27,076 nt of DNA from Gymnopus androsaceus JB14 (Eukaryota; Basidiomycota; Agaricomycetes; Agaricales; Omphalotaceae): assembly GCA_009733575.1 (NCBI GenBank), contig ML769994.1, positions 1 through 27,076 of the forward strand, in the 5' to 3' direction. Position numbers and translations under genes: made by a program. Below the pieces are notes generated by a model. The model searched no databases, had not been told where the DNA came from, and saw only the letters and a program-made list of their open reading frames with translations. Below are positions 20,426-27,076 of this stretch, piece after piece (the stretch's first letter is position 1; every line of letters starts with the position of its first letter).

Positions 20426-20443
20426 GTGTGACACCTGTCACAC
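20426..20443. repeat. 18-bp near-perfect palindrome at the array end
   Basis: GTGTGACACCTGTCACAC is an 8-bp inverted pair around CC. It is followed by further GGAATCC/CCCTGGA words. Confidence 0.7.
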
Positions 20444-20642
20444 CATGGATTCCAGGCTGGCCCCTGGAATCCAGGGCCCTGGATTTCCTGTGGATTTATT
20501 TCATATTAGATAGTGGATTGTCACACTTTGGTCTAACTAAGAAGATATAAACTGGGGCAGCCGGGAATGCAAGAGACTGGATCTCAGGTGAGATTCATGT
20601 GCTCTCTTAAGCACATGAGGAATTCTACCTCCATGACCTCAG

Positions 20643-20652
20643 CAAGGGGGAG
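20643..20652 (+). promoter_or_regulatory. Polypurine tract before an LTR
   Basis: CAAGGGGGAG lies directly 5' of TGTTGAAC, as expected for the plus-strand primer of an LTR retrotransposon. Confidence 0.55.
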
Positions 20653-20958
20653 TGTTGAACGTATGATGACATCAGTCATCATCTTAGTTGTATGACACTA
20701 TCAGTCATCACCAAGGTAGTCTTACTCAGCCTCAGTAGTATTTTAGTAAGTAGCTTTATGGATGACATCATAGGTCATGCACATAGAACATACTAGAATA
20801 TATGTAACAAATACAGTACTACAGTATATAAGGGCTCCAGTAGTACTGCTAATGATAATGACTTCTACTAATGTTTTACCTCTCTCTATCTGCTCTACAA
20901 GCTTAACCACTTGGTGAGTGCTAGTCACTGTGCCTCCTAGCCTATATGCCGCGCAACA
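20653..20958 (+). mobile_element. LTR of a copia-like retrotransposon (~306 bp)
   Basis: It starts TGTTGAAC and the best end is GCGCAACA at 20958, giving TGTTG...CAACA terminal inversion. A TATA box (AGTATATAAGG, near 20823-20833) is placed as in an LTR. The polypurine tract before it makes it a 3' LTR. No coding remnant is clear upstream. The exact 3' end could be some 20 bp further on (TTAACA). Confidence 0.55.
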
Positions 20959-21656
20959 CAGACAGATAGGGGTAGACAAGATTAACACACAGCAATGAGC
21001 TTCTGAGCTCAATACACAGCCGGATGTTCAAAACTTCAAATAAGAATGCTCTAGATAAGCAAGGGCCAGAGGCCCAGAAATTCATTTTGCGCATGGGCTC
21101 AAAATTCCAAACAGGGGCTCAAATCATGGAGACACAATAGAGATAAGATCTTAGCTTATATTTTTGTTGTAACACTCTAACTTTCAGCCTGAAGGACTAG
21201 ATACAAAAATAATGGTAGAATACTTATGTGCAAAACTGTATCACTTCTTTCAGTTCTTGTCTTTAAATGGAGCAAAAATTCTCTTTATACTACAAGATTC
21301 ATGTTAGTTATAGTGCATCTTACTCTCTTAATAATAGCCATGTTATTAACATGGCCCCGACCAATTAGCCTGACCCTATTGCTTTCATCATTTATGCAGG
21401 GGTTTGTTGAACAAGTTCCTTTCTGTGCTGAATATGCTTTCTTTGAGCCTGAGAGATTGTCTCGGCTTTCTGTTTGCCTCTCATGTGGCTGCTCCCTGAG
21501 ATGGTCCATAGTAATTGGGGGTCTGGAACGACCATTCCAACAACCAAGGTTTCTAGACAGGAAGGGTCGCAACAGTCACTGAGCCATAAGTAGTGTATGT
21601 CTCGAAACTTGAATATTTGACAAGGATTTCGTCCTCCATATCACCGCCTATATTAC
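20959..21656. other. Non-coding region, nothing recognised
   Basis: Reading frames on both strands are short and without recognisable motifs. A near-palindrome GCCATGTTATTAACATGGC lies near 21337-21355. Confidence 0.4.
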
Positions 21657-21953
21657 GTGCCTTCCTCAAGGACGACCCCACACATACAGTGGAGATCTCC
21701 TGATGCACTGGATACGAAGAGGGCAGACAAGTTGGCAAAGGAAGCCGGAGAACTTTGGGCACCGAGATTACACACCTACACACATGCACGCCGAGCATCA
21801 AAAGGAAGGGCATTGGCCAAATGGCAAGAATCCCAGCTCGAGGAGGATTTGCCACCTCAAACGGCCTGGCATCAAGACGGAAAACCAGGGACTACTTCAG
21901 CAACACCAATTAAGGACGGCTTGTTCAATGTCGGAGGTGCCACGCGTCGGTGA
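21657..21953 (+). pseudogene. Possible LINE RNase H-end fragment
   Basis: The frame reads RADKLAKEAG followed by RRASKGRALAKWQESQLEED. A (N/R)xAD-x-LAKEA motif followed by an (A/R)-rich ALxxW helix is typical of the RNase H tail of basidiomycete non-LTR retrotransposon polyproteins. Nothing upstream supports a full element. The match is short and seen only by eye, so this could be chance. Confidence 0.35.
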
Positions 21954-22373
21954 ATACTACACAAACGCCCCTGTGGTAACCGATTCCAAATCCGAGAACA
22001 CATCCTTATATCCTGCGAATGATACGCCGATCCTTTGTGTCCAAGAATATGAAGTTGGATGGGAAAGGAGGTGAGGAATCAAGACTAGAGGATGAGAGGG
22101 ACCCAGGTGAAGAGGGAGCGAGGAAGGAAGGATTGCTGTGTAAGACAACGACGAAGAATAAACCAACCAATCAGCGCGAACGCGACAACGGACTCAAACA
22201 AGTTTAGTATGCCTCTTCTACAATAAGCATTTGTAATGTGAGGAAAGTCGCGGAACAAGGGAACAAAGCTGTCAACCGAGGCATTCCAGGTTTATACATT
22301 CATCAAGAGGTTGAGGTGTTATACTACTTAGTAACATTCCGCTACGTCTATTTACCCGAAATCTCTTATATGG

Positions 22374-23424
22374 TCATGCCCATGCCTTTCGGACAAGATT
22401 TCCCTTGGGTGCCGCCATGTTCCTCACAACATGTAATTTGGAGCTGGATGTCACCCCTGCAAGCTCCACCGTGTCGCTATAATTCATATCGAGATAAACA
22501 CTTTGATCTTCACGTTGGACATGCAATCGCAGCTTGTAGCTGCATGGATGAAGATGGGAAAGAGAAAGAATAGCGTTAGTTCTCTTACTAACAAATAACA
22601 ATCGAACGAAAAAGAAAGAAAAAAAATCAAAGCACAATACTTACCTTTGGGGCTCTAGCTCCAAAACTTGACAAGCAGTCTTGTGGATGGTTTCGATTTT
22701 GTTGTGTTTCCGTACAATGAGTTCCACAAATTTGTTTGTGGAGGGGTTGGTGACACGAATTTCAATTGGCTCCCCCGGGATCCGCGACCGACCCGCCCCA
22801 GAATGATAAGGGGGCGGATCGTCTGCGGCCGAGAGGGGAACAGGACCTACAATAAAGACAGATATGGCATCTATAGGCGACGAATTTTAAAAGAGGACAA
22901 ACCGGAGATGGTTACGTTACTGAGAAAACCGACTGGAGCGTTATAGGATGGTCCCGCAACACCTTCCCCAGGCGGTTGCTCAACGGCGTTCGTAGAAGGC
23001 GACGACGGTGAAGATGACGAATCGAGATCAGCCGCTTTCCCTTTCCCTTTTCCTACAAAATTGCAGAGAACTGTTGAAAAAATGTTGCCTTGAAGTCACT
23101 TACCAAGCTGGTCCACGACGACTTCGATCTCGTCTAATTGGGCAATCACTGTTCCAAACAGCTCCGTTTCGACGTCATCTATTTCAAAGCCAAGGTTCAA
23201 GGGTTCGTCGGGAGTACGGGATCGAAAGGTGAGGAAGCAGTCATCCGAAAGCTTGAATTTTTTCTTAGCCACTTGGACCATGTCCTACAGAGAAGAAAAT
23301 TAGCTTCTGAAAAGGACGCTGAAGACTAGAAACGGACTGCGTAGCTTGCTGGTAACTCAGAAAGCTTTCTCGTGTCCCCAAAAGTGAGTAGAATACAAGG
23401 GATTTCGACATTATTAAAGCGCAT
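22374..23424 (-). CDS. Intact five-exon gene, ubiquitin-like-fold-type protein (255 aa)
   Basis: Minus-strand exons: 23424-23338, 23284-23104, 23052-22921, 22846-22645 and 22539-22374. They sum to 768 nt, exactly 256 codons with TGA last. All four introns are GT-AG (53, 51, 74 and 105 nt). The first exon reads MRFNNVEIPCILLTFGDTRK, a start like PB1/ubiquitin-like domains (short strand, then a TFGDTR-type turn). Next are LPASYADMVQVAKKKFKL and an acidic segment (EIDDVETELF), a Ser/Pro-rich linker, and a second possible beta-grasp region (EPIEIRVTNPSTNKFVELIV, SYKLRLHVQ, VYLDMNYSDTVELAGVTSSS). No stop or frameshift breaks it, and CpGs are frequent. The fold call is by eye; the role is unknown, possibly protein-protein interaction or a SUMO/ubiquitin-like adaptor. 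Confidence 0.8.
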
Positions 23425-23660
23425 TTTTACTGATCATGAAAGGAAGTGAACAAGAACACGTGCTTGTTTCATAGTCCAATGCCGGTGCAAAGGATTTGTG
23501 CGGGCGCTTATTTTCGGCGATTAATAAACCTGGCAAATCGTACATTCTTGCTTCGTTTCCTACATATACGACTACAACAGCAATAAAACTACTCTAGACA
23601 AACGGTAACAACGATAAAACATGCTTACACTAAAAATACATGAATTCCGGATGTGTGATA
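23425..23660. promoter_or_regulatory. 5' flank of the intact minus-strand gene
   Basis: Non-coding and with normal CpG content (GCGGGCGC, TTTTCGGCGATT). It separates the gene's ATG from the old copia LTR by about 237 bp and is the likely promoter. No clear TATA box is seen on the minus strand. Confidence 0.4.
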
Positions 23661-24001
23661 TATTAGAGTTAGTTTCCTAAACAGGAAATAGCAGCAATAA
23701 GTCCACACAGGACTTAGTAGTATGATCACACAGATCAATGGGGGACAACGGTGTTATTACAGGGTATGGTACCTAAGCTTATATACAGTCCTAAGTACAA
23801 ATGATATATTGGGCAGGTGGCTACTGCATGAATACTTGTGGCTACTGTCCATACAGTGAAGTGGGTACTATGAGAGAGCAAGTGGATACGGCAAGAGACT
23901 ATGTGGAGTTTGCGAGACGATAACAGTGGAGTGCATGGGATGGTGATACAAACAAGTGGAGACTATGAGAAAGCATTCCATGTATAGTTTGATAAGATAT
24001 A

Positions 24002-24779
24002 CAGTTGAATATCTCACATGGAATATGCTCATGTGGAATATCCGTGGTATGGAATAGGAATATGGCTTCCCCAGAGCGGGAGGTGGGAATATTCCACTGA
24101 TTTTGGTCCGGAATATGGAATGTGAGTATCAGGTCAATATTCCATATGACAGTCACCAAAAAAGGCATCACAAGTTCCAAAAAAGGGTTTCTATTGCTCC
24201 ACAATTATAGTTTTTAGTGTTTTCACTTCAGGCAAACAATAGGATTAATTTTGTACATAACCAATCACACAGTAAGCATGCTAAATGACCCTGCTGATGA
24301 GTGCAAAGATGCTGACTCAGAGGAAACCGACAACTTTGCAAGTGGAGACAAGGGTCTTGAAGAGATTGCTTGATATGTACAGAAGAAGCAGAATGGTGAG
24401 AGAAATAATGATGAGGAAGAGGAAGAGGCAGGGCCGGAGTTTGACCTTGTTTTGGGGAAAGCTCTTGAAGCTGCAAAGCTTCTTGAGCTCATTTGTGTAA
24501 ACCATGGTGATTTGGAGTGTTTGCTGGATCTAGGCAAAGTGCTTTGAAAATTTTGTGGTGAAATCAGGCAGGAACAAGAGGCAGGAAAGAAGCAAGTTAG
24601 AATTGATCAATTCTTCATTCAGAAGTAAGTAGTTTAGCATGTAATTATTTGAAAATACAACTGTACATTTTTTATCACAAAAAAAACTCACTTTGACTGC
24701 CATATGCAGTGTGGAATATCCGTCATATGGAATGCAAAAATGCCTGCCCCCGGGATATTCCATATGAGGTATTCAACTG
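24002..24779 (+). mobile_element. 778-bp pogo-like (Tc1/mariner) element, internally deleted
   Basis: The terminal inverted repeats start CAGTTGAATA: left CAGTTGAATATCTCACATGG, right (reverse complement) CAGTTGAATACCTCATATGG, with similarity over about 27 bp. The element is flanked by TA on both sides (24000-24001 and 24780-24781), the Tc1/mariner target. Removing it restores the host LTR. It keeps only the transposase C-terminus. Confidence 0.8.
24278..24628 (+). pseudogene. C-terminal remnant of a pogo-type transposase with PIP-box-like end
   Basis: The frame from ATG 24278 to TAA 24626-24628 is broken by TGA at 24371-24373 and 24545-24547. It encodes an acidic stretch (NNDEEEEEAGPEFDLVL), a helical KALEAAKLLELI segment, and a tail EIRQEQEAGKKQVRIDQFF. 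QVRIDQFF fits the PCNA-interacting pattern Q-x-x-I-x-x-F-F; pogo-type transposases characteristically end in such a motif. The DNA-binding and DDE regions are absent, so it is inactive. Confidence 0.65.
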
Positions 24780-24802
24780 TATTTACCTTTGATATTCCAA
24801 CA

Positions 24803-25020
24803 TAATAGCATTAAAAAGCAATAAAACCCCTTCCGAGCAGTGATGCCATGGTCCAGTTCACAAACCGACAGAACCCAGTCCGAACCTGCACCAAACTTTA
24901 GGTTCAGGTGCGGTTCAGCAAATTTTTTGCACTGAACCTCAAGGTTCAGGTGCAGGTTTGGAGAATTTCTGAACCCAATCTATAGGTGCACTAAGGTTCA
25001 AACCATTGAACCTCCAGCTC
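24803..25020. repeat. GGTTCAGGTGC/GAACCTGCACC-rich tract
   Basis: GAACCTGCACC, GGTTCAGGTGCGGTTC, GAACCTCAAGGTTCAGGTGC and related words recur on both strands. They resemble the subterminal words of the 604-bp MITE (GTGCGGTTC, TGCACC). This is probably a fragment of a related non-autonomous element, but ends were not found. Confidence 0.4.
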
Positions 25021-25529
25021 AAATGGCGGCAGTAGAAAAAGAGTTGATGCAAGAGCACAGCCTTGGCCCTCACATTCCGGTCCGCCTAAATAGTAAAATT
25101 TCTACTCTCTTCATGCCTCCTCGACTCTGAGATCAGCCAGATGCAAGCCTGATAGTGAAAGGTTGTCGGAAGATAACTGCATGTCAGGATCTTGTATAAA
25201 TTCCTGTTGACCAAATCTAATACTAAGTATGTTACTTGATCAATTAGGTTTTGAGGTTGCTCAGTAGAGTTTCTATCTGCAAGAACAATTGGTTAGTGAA
25301 CAATAGGTATATTTGTATTAAGTGGGTGTGCTTAATACGGATATATGCGGACACTTAGCGTCGGGTTATCTTGTATTTGAATGATCAAAGGGATTTGCTC
25401 AATGATCAATATATGTTCTCAAGGTATTTTGCTTCAAGAGATAATATTCACTCAAGGGATTCACTCAAGAGTTATGTTCACAACACTTGTGATTTATTAT
25501 GGACTTGTTTACAAAATAGTGAGAGTAAA
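25021..25529. other. Non-coding region upstream of the copia LTR
   Basis: No gene is recognised; it holds several short CTCAAG(A/G)G words (25419-25475). The five bases before the LTR are GTAAA-like (25525-25529), one half of the expected target duplication; the other half lies outside the window. Confidence 0.4.
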
Positions 25530-25891
25530 TGTTGGAATATCAAAGGTAAATATATTCTATCGAACTATACATGGAACGCTTTCTCGTAGTCTCCACTTGT
25601 TTGTATCACCATCCCATGCACTCCACTGTTATCGTCTCGCAGACTCCACTCAGTCTCTCGCCGTATCCACTTGCTCTCTCGCAGTACCCACTGTACCGTA
25701 TGGACAGTAGCCACACATATTCACGCAGTAGCCACCTGCCCGATATATCGTTTGTACTTAGGACTGTATATAAGCTTAGTACCATACCCTGTAATAACAC
25801 CGTTGTCCCCCATCGATCTGTGTGATCGTTACTACTAAGTCCTGTGTGGACTCACTGCTGCTACTTCCTATTTAGGAACGTAACTCTAATA
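25530..25891 (+). mobile_element. 5' LTR of a young Ty1/copia retrotransposon
   Basis: Starts TGTTGGAATATC at 25530 and ends near AACTCTAATA at 25891. It has a TATA box (CTGTATATAAGC, near 25764-25775). It is followed at once by GGTTATGGGCCCC, a likely primer-binding region, and then by gag. It carries 16 CpG sites. The inverted copy at 23661-24802 confirms the length. Confidence 0.85.
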
Positions 25892-25949
25892 GGTTATGGG
25901 CCCCGGCCTTAACCATTGACGCATCTATTTGTGGACATAACTCTTGTTG

Positions 25950-27076
25950 ATGTCACAACCTAGGCCTACTGCACCAGCAGCTCGCAGAACAGCATCAGGA
26001 CAAGCCGCCGCCGCCGCAGCATCCAGCAGTAAACCAGCGCCTCTACCATTACCATTACCAGCCACCGATTCGAAGGCACCTTGCGCTTCGAAATCTCATA
26101 TAGCGGACAAAGACGAAACCCGCGACAGGTGGTGGAATCCAAGCGACCAGAAGTGGTTTGTTTGTGCTAAACAGCCTTGCCCAAACCGGTACGATACTCC
26201 TCACAAGGATACTAAATATACTGCAGAATTACCGGATTACGCCTGATCTACCTGATATTGTTCAGGAACAATTTATCAAAATCGCAGAAAACGAAAGACA
26301 GGAGAAAAGACGTAGCGAACGTCTAGCTGGCAAACAGAAAGCCGCAGCCTCATCTTCATCTAATCCCACTCCAGCACCTACTCCTTCACCAGCTCCAGTT
26401 TCGTTACCGAAACAAGAGCCACAGCAAACACCACCTCCACTTCCACCGAATCCATCTCCACAGCCATCTCCACAACAAACTCCACAGCCCTTACCGAGTA
26501 ATCTTCCACAAAGATCTCCACCCTCATCTCCATCAGATTCAGGATCTGAATCGTCAGGGGCATTTGAATCAGATTCCGACGACGACAATATGTCTAAAGC
26601 ACTAAAAGCCTTTGATAAGGTTACAACCTTAAAGTCGGACGGATCAAACTGGGACACGTGGAAAACTCGAGTGGAATTCGCAGCCAGATCTATCGGCTAC
26701 CAGCGTTATTTCGAATGGAATCCACATATAACAACGGATCCAGACGCAACGGAGAATGATAGAGAAAAGGACAACGACCTTTTGAATGCTATCATTGGCA
26801 GGTTATCGGATGGAATATTCCGAAGGTATAGGAACTACGACAACACGAAACGGTTGTGGGAAAATTTACTCGCTGATTATGATTCTAAAAACGCTCTTAC
26901 TGAATCATTTTTGCAAAGACGACTTCACACCATGCGATGCTCGGACCCATCCAAGGTCAATAAACATTTGGACGATATGATCAGCATCCGCGACGACCTC
27001 ACGACAAGGGGAATCGATATCAACGATGATATATTCGTCAATACCATTATGTCCTCTGTCCCTGACCCTTCAAAGC
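25950..27076 (+). CDS. Copia gag (5' part of gag-pol), continues past window end
   Basis: ATG 25950 opens an Ala/Ser/Pro-rich N-terminus (MSQPRPTAPAARR), then WWNPSDQKWFVCAKQPCPNR. That frame stops at TGA 26244-26246. The coding frame then continues one phase over, from about 26216 (TPDLPDIVQEQF), through a Pro/Gln-rich segment to an internal ATG at 26590 (MSKALKAFDKVTTL). Next is the copia capsid core: LKSDGSNWDTWKTRV, RRYRNYDNTKRLWENLLADY, then DPSKVNKHLDDMISIRDDL. That frame is open to base 27076. The frame change may be a single-base lesion or an unrecognised intron. CpG-rich codons (CGA, ACG, GAC) are kept, so the copy looks young. The nucleocapsid and pol lie outside the window. Confidence 0.85.

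Larger units (their letters stand above)
18290..20443. mobile_element. Foldback-like composite element
   Basis: A left array (18290-18545) of ATGGAATCCATGG + TACAAAATATAGT words is matched by a right array (about 20090-20425) of their reverse complements (CCATGGATTCCA, ACTACATTTTGTAGT). The DNA can thus fold back over some 250 bp. Between the arms are ~175-bp tandem repeats and a MITE. No transposase gene is visible. Long inverted arms built from short tandem units resemble foldback elements. Confidence 0.65.
23661..24802 (-). mobile_element. Old solo copia LTR, split by a pogo-like element
   Basis: On the minus strand it matches the LTR at 25530-25891 along its whole length, from TGTTGGAATATC (ending at 24802) to AACTCTAATA (23661-23670). 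The match is interrupted at 24002-24779. It keeps the TATA box (TATATAAGC) of its partner. No gag or pol lies next to it, so it is a solo LTR. Most CpGs of the partner read TG or CA here. Confidence 0.85.

Noticed and set aside
22238..22573. Plus-strand 111-codon frame
   Set aside because: It overlaps the last exon and intron of the well-supported minus-strand gene and has no motif of its own.
3421..24628. Recoding of TGA as a sense codon, given that most in-frame stops are TGA
   Set aside because: The intact gene at 22374-23424 and the gene ending at 1210 use TGA as a terminator, frameshifts and TAG/TAA also occur in the remnants, and the LTR pair shows the same C-to-T change in non-coding DNA.
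26262..26657. Minus-strand open frame rich in Gly/Cys
   Set aside because: It is the mirror of the Pro/Gln-rich copia gag coding strand.
1..27076. tRNA or rRNA genes
   Set aside because: No cloverleaf with A and B boxes and no rRNA core sequence was recognised on either strand by eye.

Overview
This window looks like a repeat-rich, gene-poor stretch of a basidiomycete (mushroom-type) nuclear genome. The clues are GT-AG introns of 46-74 nt, high-copy families typical of Basidiomycota (a RecQ-like helicase with a C-terminal Cys cluster, DUF6589-type proteins, a chromodomain Ty3/gypsy element, Ty1/copia elements, hAT and pogo elements), and no prokaryotic signals. Family names come from recognising protein motifs by eye; no database was searched.

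Layout: 1-1210, one or two hypothetical genes. 1211-3060, AT-rich non-coding DNA with tandem and diverged repeats. 3064-13609, a repeat-bounded unit with two convergent genes: a broken RecQ-like helicase (+, 3421-6004) and a broken DUF6589 gene (-, 13366-6039). Their 3' ends nearly touch and their upstream regions share repeats. A 3.7-kb hAT transposon (8456-12149) sits inside the DUF6589 gene, and a 156-bp MITE (10437-10592) sits inside a hAT intron. 13735-17803, a minus-strand chromodomain Ty3/gypsy element: 215-bp 3' LTR, chromodomain, integrase split by a 632-bp TIR insertion, and gag; protease, RT and RNase H are missing. 18290-20443, a foldback-like structure: inverted arrays of short repeats around ~175-bp tandem repeats, themselves interrupted by a 604-bp hAT-type MITE. 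20643-20958, a copia-type polypurine tract and LTR. 21657-21953, a possible LINE RNase H fragment. 22374-23424, an intact five-exon gene (-) for a 255-residue protein with ubiquitin-like features. 23661-24802, an old copia LTR (-) split by a 778-bp pogo-like element. 25530-27076, the 5' LTR and gag of a younger copia element of the same family, running off the window.

Two themes stand out. First, the helicase and DUF6589 genes behave like a single mobile or selfish unit: they are tail to tail, about 35 bp apart, with inverted 27-bp repeats just upstream of each start and homologous ~70-80-bp direct repeats further out. Second, the mobile DNA has decayed mainly by C-to-T change at CpG. Twelve reading-frame-breaking TGA codons fall where an Arg CGA (or another basic codon) is expected, and of 16 CpGs in the young copia LTR, 11 are TG or CA in the old copy. 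The intact gene at 22374-23424 and the young copia have kept their CpGs.
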